DNA of 64,000 bases from Hesseltinella vesiculosa (GCA_002104935.1 MCGT01000003.1:496001-560000), one strand, 5' to 3'; counted from the first letter of the stretch, positions 26,961 through 38,907 are shown. Program-made: numbers and translations. The notes: generated by a model from the sequence alone, not told the origin.

Positions 26961-28839
26961 GATTTAAAATAAAGCGTTTTCAAATAAAAAAAAGGACGTT
27001 GGCGATTCGTTAATCCAAATAGTTTGATGGAAGCAAGTGCTAAAGCATGCAATGAGGGAAATGGTAACAAGAAAGAGCGATAAAAAAAAGAAAAGAAAAA
27101 TAAAATGGCAAGGGAAGAAAAGGGAAAAGGGAACAAAAAAAGACGTCGCAGCTTAGCCCTCTTTCTTTTTTTATTGTAAGATTTACCAAGCCCGACATTC
27201 GCACGTCAAAAAAAGAATGATAAAAAAATGGGGGTCACAGCTTTTATTTCTGGCTACCCTTTTAATAAACAAAAAAGGGGGGGGGACTAGTCAAAAAAGT
27301 TGCACTTGTCCAGTTGGAATCCATGGAAAAATCAGGTCTGTGAAACGCATCGTCCAACAGTGTCATCTGGTTCGTTTCTTTTTATCCCACTGGGCCTCCA
27401 CTGTTTCGCATTTCGTAAGTCAAACATTACTTTTTTTTGGTGGTTTCCCTTAAAGGCATATTAAATCGAATCCGTGTTATTTTTATTTCATGTAAAAGTC
27501 GTCAGGTTTAAAACGAGAACAAAGGCGCCCTTTTTTGACTTTTTTTTTTTTTTTTTTTTTTTTTGACAACCAGGCACGGAGTTTCAAAGGTGGGTTCGGC
27601 AAGTGTACGCTTTGACCATCTGATTTAGTCTCGAGCCAATGACACGCCAAAGTTTTGGGCGACACATTGAATTCTCACACTCTCTTTATGTGATACCACG
27701 ACCAATGAATCCTAGTTTTTGTTTCCCTGACAAACCAGCTCCTATTATCTTTTCTTTACCTTGTCATTGGCCTGTCAGTGCCCTGTCATTGATATCCAGC
27801 TTTTTTTTTTTTAAAAAAAAAAAAGGAAGCCATTTTCTTGATTGGGGCCACGTCAATCGTATCTCATGATAGAGTTTTTATTTTTGCATCTGATGGGAAA
27901 AAGGTACAAATCTCACACAGGGTTCGCAAAGAGCACAAAAAATAATCACACCTCAGTTTTGTGTTGTCATTGCGAGCCTCTTTTGGAAATGACGGTCAAA
28001 AAGAAGCATTCTTTTCACCGAAAAAAGAAAAAGGGGTTCAGAACCTTGAATGACACCCGATTGTTTTTATTTTTGACCAGCAAAACGTTTTAGAGTTTCA
28101 GCTTCCAAGTTATCTCTCGGTGTTGACCAGTACGAACAAATAGCACCCACTGCTTTTTTATTCTTAGTCGCTTGACGTTGGGACAAGCTGGCAACTGAAA
28201 AACCCTGGCTGAGCATATTACCAGTTGAATCTTTTTTTTTTTTTTTTCCCGTGCTGTCAAGTTCCAAAAAAGAAAGATGTTGCCGTTTCTGGATCGACAG
28301 GATTGAAACGCCGATGCTGATGTCATTCGCTTCACCTTCACAGCCCTAAAGTGAGAAAAGCCCCAGCCGTCTTTTCACCTCTGAGCCTCAGGACCTCAGG
28401 TCTGATAGTAAAATGGTTTTCAAACATGTCTATCGACAGATGGCTTCCATTTCCAAGGGCATCGGCTGGACACTTTTGATCTCGTGAAGGACCCCCAACA
28501 GCCCCAATATGGGATCATGGCCAAAAAAGGGCGTAAAAAAACCCGCACCCCGCTCTTTTTCCTTTCCATTGGACAGCTCTGGAAGGGGCTGTGCTAGTTT
28601 ATTAGTTTGTGAACAAAGAGTAAACTTGCATGAAAAACGCCCTGCTGCTTTGAATGCATGCGCTTCTCCTTTTCGCTCAAGGGGTCTTGCATAAATCGCT
28701 ATGAATTTCCCAACTCAATGTTTTGGATGGCCTCCAAACAAACCTGCTGTGCTTCTATGATGACACTACCATAAAGTGACACTGGTGAGGTTATTCAAAC
28801 TGGGATGAAACACATAAACAAAACCGCCAAGCTCGAGCT
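26961..28839. other. Intergenic spacer between divergent genes
   Basis: About 1.9 kb with several A/T runs (27539-27564, 27800-27825, 28231-28247). No frame has a recognisable motif or convincing splice structure. It must hold the TALE promoter and the membrane-protein promoter. Confidence 0.6.
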
Positions 28840-28845
28840 TATAAA
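28840..28845 (+). promoter_or_regulatory. TATA box of polytopic membrane protein gene
   Basis: TATAAA lies 58 bp before the ATG at 28903, preceded by GAGCT. Spacing fits a TATA promoter. Confidence 0.5.
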
Positions 28846-28902
28846 GAAGTGCCTCTTTGGAAGGAGGTCCGTTTTTTAATTTTTTTTTATTGCCATCATA
28901 CC

Positions 28903-29942
28903 ATGTCGAAAGAACACACTGTTCAAAAGATCGTCAATGTCCTTGTGTATGCGTTTTTGATCACTGCATCGGCAGTGTCCTTTTCTGGGAACAACAGCAT
29001 GACAGACCTCTTTGAAATTTTTGAAACGTAAGCCGAGGCACTCTTCAAACCACGATGCTGACTCTTTTTAAGCTATTTTGACCCTGGTAGGCGCGTTTTG
29101 GAAATGAAAAAAAAATGACCGTTCTCTTTTTCTCCAGCTCCATGGGTGTTTTATTTATGGACCTTGATTTATCTGCTGCTCGGAGGTTTCGTCATTTACC
29201 AATGGTTTGACCAAGCGCATGAAGCTGCTCTTCACGGCGTTGGCTGGCATTTTGCCTTGTCTGGTATCCTGAATACCCTCTGGCTCAGTCTGATGGTAAA
29301 GCACATTTGCGTTATCGTGCCTCTGATTTTTTTTTTTTTGTTCTGATTTAAAGGAAGGTGAACACAAGGTGCTGGCTTTTTTGGTGGCCATTCTTCAGGT
29401 CTTCTCCATCTCCTTTATCTTCTGTAAGTGAATGCATGGCTCTTTCCCGCATAACACCCGCAGCCAGGCTGACCAGTCCTTCTTTTTTCGATCCAACAAC
29501 AACAGACAAGCTAGAAGCCGAATATCCTGCAAACAACTGGTGGTCACGGCTGTTCCTTCATGCACCTTTCTCACTATGGCATGGCTGGTCAGTCTTTATC
29601 TCGGTTGTTACTGCCTTTGTGGCCTTTACGCATGTCAACAAGGACTCAGAAGGAGTGATCCTCCCTCCCAATGTGTTCCACATCATCTTGTTTTACATTG
29701 CCGTTGGCTTCCTGGCCTTCACCGCCATCGGCTATGTGGAGTTCAAGGGCCAAAAAGGCGACATCACCTCCGCCTGGGTCATCGCCTTCGGCCTCTGGTC
29801 TGTCTTTGCTCAGCAAACATATGATACCACGCGCTGGGGTGCTCTGGCTGGTGCTATCATCACCACCCTTTGGCCTGCCAAACCCTTTATCATGAAGGCT
29901 GCTGGACGTGATTCTGGTGAAAACGCTCCTCTCTTGGGTTGA
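28903..29942 (+). CDS. Polytopic membrane protein, TspO-like in outline
   Basis: Unrecognised 267-aa integral membrane protein in five exons: 28903-29027, 29073-29086 (14 nt), 29138-29295, 29354-29423, 29506-29942. The 14-nt mini-exon is required: it supplies TYFDP and resolves the frame into APWVFYLWTLIYLLLGGF. About seven hydrophobic segments are visible, for example FVIYQWF, VLAFLVAILQVFSISFIF, VFISVVTAFVAF, IILFYIAVGFLAFTAIGY and GALAGAIITTL. The motif FxPAPWVFxxWTxIYLLLG followed by a helix ending in SGILNTLWL resembles the tryptophan-rich TspO/MBR family and bacterial relatives, which bind tetrapyrroles, but the protein is longer and the match is only local. The C-terminus ENAPLLG resembles an acidic di-leucine sorting signal. 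The stop is followed by 25 A residues. Confidence 0.75.
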
Positions 29943-31988
29943 AAAAAAAAAAAAAAAAAAAAAAAAGAGAATCGCATTGTCCCATGGTGATTGCCGTGTT
30001 TGGAATTAAAGTTCCCCCCCTTAAGTTTTTTGATTTATTTATTCTCAAAGGCAACAAAAAAAAAACATCCAAGAATCCTTCTTGTGCAAGGTGGCATCAT
30101 TGGGAATAATCCACCGGTGACGTGGCGTGATTTTTTTCTTGCTGCATCTGTCAAAAAAAGCGGAGAGCACAGGACTTGTTTCCTCACATTGGCCCCTGTC
30201 AGAGAACTTTGTATGCTTGAGGATGCGGTTGATAATACAAAGGCCGGCTTGGCCCAGGCCATGGTGCATGATTGTACTCGCGATCTGAAGATCTGCGCCA
30301 CAGCGTCAGAGGAGATGGCATGAAAAGAATAGAGCATACTGGTCTCCGGCTTTTTTTCTTTTTTTTTTTTTTTTTTTGGTACTAACATCGCCAAGACTGC
30401 TATGGCTGTACCGAAATTGAACCTTCACGTCCCAGTTCTTCGCACTTTGGGCAGGATGGTGAACAAGGACGCCTCGCCCATGCAGGAAGCTATTCAACAA
30501 TGCACAATCCGATTGGATAAAAAGCTAGCATTGAACAGCCTGATCAACTTCCCGCAAAACAGTAAAATGCATTTCTTTATTATTTCCGTCCTTTTTTTTC
30601 TCTGGTAGCCAAGTTCGACGCAGGCTGGTTGTAGTTTACCCCCAGGTGTATGTAGCTTCAGCATGGAGCCACCCCGCATCCTATGTCCGAGCCAGAGACC
30701 GCATAGCAAGACTGGTGAATAGCAATTTCCAAGTTGCATGTCTAAATCACTGCAGGCTAAAACTTCTTCCATCACCATCACCCATCATGCACAACTGCCA
30801 TGTCATCAAGTCAATCAGAAGAAGATTTAAATGCAGTGCTCTCAGGTCCCTGGCTGAACGATGAACTACGTTGCCCTGCCCTCTCCAAATTGCCTTAGAG
30901 CCACCTATCAAGACCAATCTTTTGATGTTGGTCATCCCTCATTCATCTGATACCATCCTACCAACGTTGAAATGAGTCAGCGAAGGTCAATTCTGGCTTG
31001 CCTTTTTTTTTTTTTTTTGGCTGAAGAGCCCATTTTTACCGTTTTCCTCATTTTTTAAGCTGGAGGTCGGGGTTTGGAAATCATGATTCGTCGAATGTTG
31101 GCTGGGCAATCTCGGCCCATTCCCTAGATTTTTTCACCATCTTTATCCTTCATCTTTCTCTTTACTCACACAAAATATGGATTGAATCCATCCTTCCAAA
31201 GCTGATCTACGACGGGTTCTCAATTTTTCAAATCTCTGAGGGTTCCTTCCCTTCAAAAAAAATTCGAGAGTTCAAAAAGCGCAGCTTCTCTCCCACCGTT
31301 GCTCCCTGCTTGTGACTAAATCCCATGTGCAAATAAAATGACTTTTCTTTGAACCCCGAGTGCACGGGGAACTATTTCTTTAGTTACCTTTGCATAGCAA
31401 CCCCTGATTCAACAAAAAAGCATCTTCTGCTGGTTGCCTGATTTGGTAAAAGGGACCTTTTTATTTTGGAAAGCAAGCGCTTGCTGCCTGGAGCTTGTGT
31501 TTTACTGTATGCCAGACAACGAACAGCCAGATGCTTTCATTCCTACTAACATAACGTAAGACATTTTCCCTATATCTTTGCAGATGATGTTTCATCTCCT
31601 CTTCCATTGCAACATCTGTCTCCAACTTATGATTGTGGAAAGTGACGTGACAATGAGAAAAAATAAGCTTGAATGTTCATGTGTAACGTGGGACCGAAAC
31701 CATGGCATTGTTTTTCTGTGGGATTGACTCATTGATTCGTTTGTTGTCGTGCCCACAACAATTTCTGACGCCATTTCTAAAGTAAAAGCATGGCTGGAGC
31801 CAATGGCAGGCAAGCTCCGACTTTTTTTTTTTTTCTTCTGCAAGCGCACAGCGGCCTCCTTTTGCATAAAATGAGCCCAAGGTTCCCCACATATGCATCT
31901 GGTGATATCTTTCTTTTCTTTTCTTTTTTTTTTGTATTTCCATACTCCATTCGTATTAGACAACTTTATTTTTTTTTGTAATTTTCTC
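29943..31988. other. Intergenic spacer, about 2 kb
   Basis: Opens with a 25-base A tract. Frames at 30402-30608 (+) and 30494-30781 (-) have no motif. T tracts at 30355-30377, 31003-31018 and 31820 are prominent. No supported gene; I cannot exclude a short spliced or non-coding transcript. Confidence 0.55.
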
Positions 31989-33892
31989 ATGGTGGTGGAT
32001 TCAGTCAACAAGTCCGAAAACAGCAGCGAGGTTGATGACAAGCACCTCGAAGCCGGTAATTTTCGAGGTGGTGGTGATGAGCCTGGCAAGGCCATTGTTT
32101 ACAGTGCCACTGAAAAGGCCGTTCTTCGTAAAATTTGGCTACGCATCATGCCCTTGGCCTGCATCATCACTTTTTTGCAGGTAAAAAAAATATTTACCAT
32201 CCCTGGCTGGCCCAAGGGTGGCCCCTGATTTATTCTCAATTTTTTTTTTCAGTGGATCGACAAGTACACATTGAACATGAGCGCGGTGCTTGGCATTAAG
32301 GAGGATGCGAACATCAATACAACGCAATTCAATTTTTTGGGCAGCTTGTTTTATCTGGGCTACTTGGTGATCCAGATCCCTAACACGTACCTGCTTCAGG
32401 TCGTGCCAATCTCCAAATTCCTCGGCGTGTTGCTGATCTTGTGGGGTGTGGTACTAGCTTGCATGTCTCAAGGCCATGACTTCTCTAGTCTCGGTGGAAT
32501 GCGCTTTGTTCTCGGCCTGCTTGAAGGAGGCAGCTATCCCAGCGTGTTCCTTTTGGTGGCGACCGTGTTCCGTCGACATGAATTGAGCACAGCCATCGGT
32601 GCACTCTGGATTGCCAATGGATTTGCTTCAACGTTTGGTGGCCTCATCGGCTATGGATCGGCCACACTCTCTGGAAGATACGGCATGGCTGGTTGGCAAT
32701 GGTATCTGGGGGGGGAATAAAGAGCGGGCGGAGGCAGCATGTTCATATTTTTTTTTATCGGTAGGATCTTCCTCATTTTCGGTGTGATCACGGTGTTTGT
32801 TGGCCTTTTGACGCTGTTTCTGTTGGTCGATACGCCGTTCCACAAGTTCTTGCAGTTGACAGCTGAAGAAGAAGAGGTCGTCAAGGAGCGTCTTCGTGAC
32901 AATGCGGTGGTGCCCACCAAAGAATTCAAATGGTCACATATTTTTGAAGCGCTCCGCGAGCTCCGTTTCTATGCCTTGGTTCTCTCCAGCATGTTCATGA
33001 TGATCACCAACGGGTTTTTTACCATCTACAGCTCCTCATTGGTAGCATCCTTCGGCTTCAGTGTAAAGTGGCTCAAGACAAAAACGTCTATCCAAACTAT
33101 TTTCTTTGCTCACCCTTTTTTTTTTTTTTTGGCTTCAGGGCCTTGACTCAGTGCTACTGCAAATGCCAAATGGCTTTATATCATTGCTCTCCGTCATTGT
33201 AGCCATGTGGGCAAGTCGGCGTTTCAATCAGCTCATCTATGTGGCTGTTGGTGCACTGAGCGTGTCTGGTCTTGGCCTCATCGTCACCATGGCCATTCCA
33301 AGTGGCCGAGTGAAAATTCTCGGCACTATTTTGATCCACACAGTAATGACTGCCGGGGAAGGAAAGAATCAGTCCTCATTTAATGACTCTTGTTAGTACG
33401 GTGCTGGTTATTGTATGCTGCTGTCGGTCATCTCAGCCAATGTATCGGGCTATACAAAGAAGATCTGGTATCAAGGCGCCCAACTGATTTTTTATACCAG
33501 TAAGATTGGACTTTAAAACCCACCATGCCGGTTGCACTCATCCCCTCTTTTTTTTTTTTTTTTTGTGTGTTTCAGTTGGAAGTAAGTTGATCGCTCCATC
33601 AAAAAAATCATTGGAAGGTGATCATGCTAACGATTTTTTTTCCCTCTTGTTGGCTTTAGATTTCGTTGGACCATTCCTTATGACAAGCACCTCGGGACCA
33701 CGGTACCTGGGACCACTTGGCGGCTACTTGGCCTGTAATATCTGTGCGTCGTTGCTGCTGCTGACCGCACGCTTCTTGATGGCGCGAGACAACCAGCGGA
33801 AGCGATCGCAGCCTGGTTTTCAACAAGCCAAGCGGGACATCACAAGTAACTTGACGGACCAAGAAGATCCCAATTTCCTTTATCGCTTGTAA
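31989..33892 (+). CDS. MFS anion:cation symporter (Dal5/allantoate permease type)
   Basis: Plasma-membrane major-facilitator transporter of 494 aa, seven exons: 31989-32180, 32253-32701, 32765-33062, 33139-33342, 33397-33499, 33576-33581, 33660-33892. Family signs: WLRIMPLACIITFLQW-IDKYTLN in helix 1, GMRFVLGLLEGGSYPSVFLL after helix 4, and YTIGNFVGPF near helix 11, all typical of the Dal5 group that imports allantoate, nicotinate, pantothenate or similar carboxylates. Exon 6 is only six nucleotides (TTGGAA, coding I-G): without it the YxxGNxxGP signature and the frame are lost. The cytosolic N-terminus is acidic and the central loop between helices 6 and 7 is charged as usual. The substrate cannot be told from sequence. 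Confidence 0.93.
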
Positions 33893-34662
33893 AAAAGAAA
33901 TGACTTGAACTGTAATATAGACACCGTGTCATAAGTAATGACAGAGTTGATAATGTCAGATTTGACCCTTTTCGCCCGAAGCCCATGTTCTTTGTAGAGA
34001 GATGCAAATTTCAACGGAGTTTGACTTATTTTCACGTTGCCGACCGCCGATTTTTTTTTTTTTTTGATGACCAGGCAAAGAGACGGGGGTGTTTAGCGAA
34101 TATTTTACCCTTGACATTCACGCACGGTTATCAACAGAGTGCAGAGTGGACAGTCCCTTTGGATGACATAAAACCTCGAGGATACCAGGATCTTTTCACC
34201 TGATCTGAAACTTTCAAATCCTCCATTTTGGCTTGAAGGAGACGTCGGTGCACGATGACCCCTCAAGCTTGGCAAGGTTCGTCTCATGTGTTTGCCTGTC
34301 TCGTTCGGGAATTTCCATACTTCACCGGACCTGTGGGTCAAAAAAAAAAAAAAAAATGAAGCGCCTCACGCCGAGTGTAGATTGGTTGTATTGAATCTGG
34401 CTAATCGGCGCCCACCCCATTCTTTCTTGCCCCTTCTCAATTGGTTCACCATGTGATTGATGTCTCACTCTAAAAAAAGTGGGATGATGATTTAGGCGTT
34501 GTCGCCATTGCACAGTCGTGAGAAGGTCGTTTCATTAGGCACGTTTATTATTATTTAAAAAGTAGAGGAGCAATGTAAGCAACGAAATTTTGGACATTAA
34601 ATAAAAAAAAAATCTAGGGATGGAGGAGTCGACAAGGGAAAAATGAAAAAGGGAAAATGCAT
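33893..34662. other. Convergent spacer
   Basis: About 770 bp between the stops of the MFS gene (+) and ERG25 (-). A T tract at 34051-34065 and an A tract near 34340. Nothing supported. Confidence 0.6.
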
Positions 34663-35816
34663 CTATTGGGTCTTGGCCTTGAGACGTTCTTCCTTTTGAC
34701 GTTTGCGATAAGCACGGTACTTGACATCTGTCTTGAACAAATAGTCCCAACTAAAAGAAGAAAGAGTGAGCAATCACATGTGAGTGAAAAGAGCACACCA
34801 CGGCTGACACTTACACTCGGAAGGATGAGCTGTAGTTGCCAATGAAGGCTTGGTGGTGGTAGTCATGGTGTTCGGCGCCGGCCCAGAAGGGGACGATGTT
34901 ATGAAGAGACCAGGGGAAGTCGTAACCAGAGTGGGCATCAATAGCTTGGAACAGACGCAGCACAATCCAGGTCAACATGGTAACCAAATGCAAGTGCCAT
35001 TGGTCTTCCCAGCCCAAAAGGTACTTGACGACAGTGTGATAGACCAGGGGGCCACCGACAGTGCCAAAGCCAAGGATCATGGTTTCGATAGGGTGAGCGT
35101 ATTCAGCAGCGATGCCAAAGGGAGCCGAGTATTCGTGGTGGACCTTGTGAACCCTTTTGTAAAAGGGTGGCCAGTGCATAAAACGGTGCATCCAGTAATG
35201 ATAGCAATCTTCATACACGAAGAACACAGCAAGTTGAATAGCCATCATTTGCCTATTGGAAAGACGGATAAGCTCACTGGCCTCTCCCGTCCGCCTTTTG
35301 CAGTAATCCAGGAACAACACTTACCAGGTGGGGAAAGGCGCCGAGACATGCATGCCAAAGATAGCGGCCATAGGGTGGAAGAAGAGGATGAGAGGGCCTT
35401 CATAGAAAAAGTGTTGGAACAAGACATGGCGAGTGCATTTCCAGTAGTCCTCCGAGGTGTTTTCCTTGTTCTGTTAAAAGCGATGGTTAGGTCATCTGGC
35501 AAGAAAAGGGGAGATCCTTGGATGTTGGCGGGGCCAGCTAGACTTACTTGCTGCAGTTTGTATTGTTGGAAGTAAGGGATAAAGTCGCAAATGAAAAAGG
35601 GGACGAAGCGACCAAAGTAGACCTGTGGGTTCGACATCAAGAAGATCGTCAAACGCTGTTGCTGATGACCTGTTTCTACGTTCTTACGAGTTCGTGCATG
35701 ACAAAAGCAAAGATACCGGTGACCAGCAATGGATTGCGGCCTTCGTACATGCTTTCCCATTGGGATTCCATCCACGTCAATTGACTAGGATCGGTATAAG
35801 ACAATGTGGCATTCAT
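34663..35816 (-). CDS. ERG25: C-4 methylsterol oxidase
   Basis: Endoplasmic reticulum non-haem di-iron enzyme that oxidises the C-4 methyl groups of sterol intermediates in ergosterol synthesis, working with Erg26 and Erg27. Five exons give 291 aa: 35816-35688, 35622-35548, 35470-35325, 35252-34815, 34750-34663; phases agree. All three histidine boxes of the fatty-acid hydroxylase superfamily are intact: HRFMH, HKVHH and HDYHH. Typical surrounding sequence is [26 protein letters not shown] and [13 protein letters not shown]. Three hydrophobic blocks anchor it. The basic C-terminus ([13 protein letters not shown]) ends in lysine-rich residues that can act in ER retention. Length agrees with yeast Erg25 (309 aa). 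Confidence 0.96.
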
Positions 35817-36494
35817 TGTTTGAAAAAAAAAAAAATAAAAAGATGAGAAGGAAAGAAAAAAAAAAAAGCAAAGGGCCCAGAAATGAGAACCAAAAAAACC
35901 TTTCGGTGTCCGCATCCTGAAATTGATTTTCTTTGGCCCTGACACAGTGATCTCCAGCCAGGCACAAGGAGGCTGACCAATCAGAGCCCAAGACCTTCGG
36001 TTGCCATGGCAGCATTTTTCGATTTGCCCGTTTGCAAGATCTGTGTCACCAAGAGGAAGATTAAAACGAGAGATGGAAACGGTCAGTCATGCTGCAACTG
36101 AAAAAGAGTTGTTGATTTTTCCTTTTGCATTGGTGGGATCATTTCAAAACCTTAAATTTCTTTTGTGGAGAGCCTCCTGAAACAAGTCATCTGAGAGCTT
36201 GGGGGCTTCGACTTGGTGGCGGACAGTGGCCCCATTGTTTGATGGAAGAGCGACAAACGAAAAAAAAAAAAACGACCTTCAAGGGTCAGCCGTGCCAAGT
36301 TATTCGCAGCGCTGTTCATACGATAAGCGCTGTCCACATTTTCCATTGCACCTGACCCAGGTGTCATTCTGTTTTTCCACTGATCGAAATAAAGCAAAGC
36401 ATTAAAAAAAATGGCACCAGCTTCGGGAGAGGAAAATGAAATGCAAATATCCGTAAATGGCGTCGTTTGGATACACCTGTGAGAACGAAAAAGA

Positions 36495-36500
36495 TATAAA
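36495..36500 (+). promoter_or_regulatory. TATA box of C2H2 micro-gene
   Basis: TATAAA sits 70 bp before the ATG at 36570 and is followed by a pyrimidine-rich leader, as expected of a short TATA-driven gene. Confidence 0.5.
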
Positions 36501-36569
36501 GGGTTTGTTTATTTTTCCTTTCTTCTCCCCCTTTTTTTCCATTTTTTTCATAATCTTCCTTGAAACAGA

Positions 36570-36791
36570 ATGGAAACAGCTCTGATTGATCAAAAATGGC
36601 CTCTTACTGAGCAAGAAGAGATGACTTGGACCACATCAACGCAGCAGCCAACGCCTTCGTCGGAGCCAAATACACACCGATCATGGTTACCTCAGCGACG
36701 ACCTTCTTTTGGCTATCGTTGCGATGTTTGTCACCGAAAATTTCATTCCATCGGCAACCTCTCGAACCATTTTCAACTCTACAAGCATTGA
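36570..36791 (+). CDS. Single-finger C2H2 micro-protein
   Basis: Intronless 73-aa protein. The last 25 residues form one C2H2 zinc finger: YRCDVC-HRKFHSIGNLSNHF-QLYKH, spacing C-x2-C-x12-H-x5-H, ending exactly at the C-terminus. The N-terminal 48 residues are polar and Thr/Pro/Gln-rich, without a second finger. A TATA box at 36495-36500 supports an independent gene. Proteins with one finger rarely bind DNA specifically alone; it may pair with another factor or bind protein or RNA. Alternatively it is the surviving 3' part of a larger zinc-finger gene, but the start Met and promoter argue against that. It converges with the DUF4396 gene. Confidence 0.7.
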   Translation: METALIDQKWPLTEQEEMTWTTSTQQPTPSSEPNTHRSWLPQRRPSFGYRCDVCHRKFHSIGNLSNHFQLYKH

Positions 36792-36936
36792 CTGCCACCC
36801 GCCTTGTTCGATTCCCTCATTCGCACTCCATACCCTACTGTTCATCTCGTCTCTTTTTTATTGCATCCTGGAAACCATATCAAATGAAAAAAATAAAAAT
36901 AAATGCATATAATGCCAGCATGTTTCTAAAATAAAA

Positions 36937-37644
36937 TCAATGACAGGCCTTTCCCAAAGCCTTGAGGCGCCAATAGTTAAAAGGCAAAGGAACCAAATAG
37001 CCTGCTGTTGCGCTAGCCAAGGCCGCCAGCCAAAACCGAGGATCATCAAACACCACTTGGCCTCCCATCAGGTGCCAATCCACGGCATTTTCCGCCAATT
37101 CCATGGCCAGCATGGAAGCAAAACTCATGCCCATGGCGGTCTTGAAAGCTGCTGCATAAGTGATCCCACGCATGGTGTGTTTCAGAAGCGCCGTTTCCAA
37201 TAGCAGCGACGTCGTGATCCCAGCCGCCTAAAAGGCAGTCCAAAGGTGAGAAAAGTTTAACTTTGTTTTCAACAAATGCCTACCATGGCAGCACTGGTTG
37301 TAATCACGGGTGAAAGGTCAGGGTAATGATATTGCAAATACCACATGGTGGCAAAGTCCCCGGTCGTGCACCCAATCAAGCAGCTGCAATCAACGGACAG
37401 TGGGTTAGTTTTTTTTTTGTGCAAGGGGCACTTGATGGGCATACCGAAAGGTGTTCAGTCTCGTGCGTTGCCAAGTGACAGGGTCAGACCAAAACTTGCG
37501 TGACAACAAAGAAGGTTTGGCTTCAGTTTTATGACAACACGATTTGGTGTTGGTTGACATGGGCCGCCAAATGACCGACGATCGGGTAGTCTTGAGTGCT
37601 TGAAGCACAGGCCGGTGCAATGACATTGTATGCATGAGAGACAT
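36937..37644 (-). CDS. DUF4396 family membrane protein, probably mitochondrial
   Basis: Protein of 196 aa in three exons: 37644-37445, 37383-37284, 37227-36937 (phases 2 and 0). The first ~60 residues are Arg/Ser/Thr-rich with few acids and look like a mitochondrial presequence. The body carries the DUF4396 pattern: RTRLNTFRCLIGCTTGDF, then AAGITTSLLLETALL, GMSFASMLAMELAENAVD, and a C-terminal PLPFNYWRLKALGKACH. Three to four hydrophobic helices are predicted. The conserved Asp, Glu and Cys-His residues of this family have no settled function; some relatives occur next to copper or metal genes in bacteria. Recognition is from the pattern of conserved blocks, not from a search. Confidence 0.8.
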
Positions 37645-37928
37645 GGTTGCAGAAAACGAGTAACAGCGATGCGTGTCCAAAGAAGAAAAAGTAGGGAAGG
37701 AAAAGCCAGACAAAAAAAAAAAATCTGCTTTTGTATCCCCGCAGGTGGTAGTCTGAGCAATTTGTGCTTCGCAACGGAGCCTCACCTCAAAAAACAAGAG
37801 CGAGTTGTGCTGAGGGCATCAAATGAAGCCATTTTATTTTTCATGACCAAAATAAAAAGAACTATATATACACGTATTGAAAGATAGGGTGTGGGGGGGG
37901 GATATTTCATATAAACAAAGATGGATGT

Positions 37929-38907
37929 TTAAACGCGGCGCCATCCATAACGACCGCGGGGATAACGTTGGGTCCAGGGTTGGTAGTTGGAAGAGTAACG
38001 ACGCAATTGCGCCCATTGGATCAATGAACCAACAATGGCCAAACCCAGACAGCCTGCAAGCATACCACGCAATGGACCGTCGGCCGTCGTGACGACAGTC
38101 GCCGATCGGGCATGCAGCATGTTGGCAACAGTGTTGGCGAAACCAGTCTTTGCGTAAATGTCGATCCCCACAAAAATGGCAAAGGAGCCCATGAAGGCTG
38201 TGGCAATCACCATCAACGTGCGTTCAAAGAACACCATCAACACAATGCCAACAATGACAAGAACAATGATCAAAACAGCACGACCCCCTATCCGAAAAAA
38301 AAAGTGGTCAGTGGTTGATCCACAGAGCCAAGCATCATTCTTGGTCTTTCAATTGCGCTTACAGTTGGATTGGATCACACCGTTCGTAGTCCAGGATAAG
38401 ATCCAGAGAGCAAGGAAGTACCCTAGCAGACCACCGCAAACGTAGACGGCCAAGAAGAAGCAACACGACAGTAGCAGACCGGCAAGGATACCTGCAACAA
38501 TGCTGACAACGAGCAAAATGGTTTGTGTTTTGCTTTCACCGCCAAAGTCTTCTTTGGCATTGGACAGGACGATGTAGGCGATATTGGCGCCAAGGTAGAA
38601 GCCGACAAGGAACATGGTGAAGTGTTGATGCACGCCGCCCAAAAAGCATAGGTAGGCACCACTGATAAATAAGATCACGCTAAGAATAATGGTTTGTACA
38701 GAAATCGTCTGGCCCAAGACTAGATAATAATAAGAGCGCCGGTCAGCGTCTCGATGTGGTTATTTTCCTTGTTCACCTGCCTGTGATGGTTTCGCCAGGA
38801 TCTCTAGCAACAAGCACTGGAGCTGCCTCCAAAAGAGGCAGCATGGTAAACAGGAAAGATAGAATGGAATATAAATAAAACAATGATGGAGATCGTGATT
38901 GCTTCAT
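37929..38907 (-). CDS. DUF4203 / TMEM198-like seven-helix protein
   Basis: Membrane protein of 280 aa in three exons: 38907-38781, 38719-38363, 38287-37929. An N-terminal signal peptide (LFYLYSILSFLFTMLPLLEA) is followed by seven hydrophobic segments: TIILSVILFISGAYLCFLGG, TMFLVGFYLGANIAYIVL, ILLVVSIVAGILAGLLLSC, YVCGGLLGYFLALWIL, AVLIIVLVIVGIVLMVFFE, TAFMGSFAIFVGIDIY and MLAGCLGLAIVGSLIQW. This is the layout of the DUF4203 (TM7S3/TM198-like) family, whose molecular role in fungi is unknown. The first intron starts GCAGGT (donor at 38780); only this GC-AG junction gives an open frame into the next exon. A TATAAAAAG box at about 38987 lies 80 bp upstream of the Met. Confidence 0.82.

Noticed and set aside
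38777..38780. GT donor overlapping the GC donor of the DUF4203 gene
   Set aside because: Gives phase 2 and a stop a few codons into the next exon; the GC donor keeps the frame.
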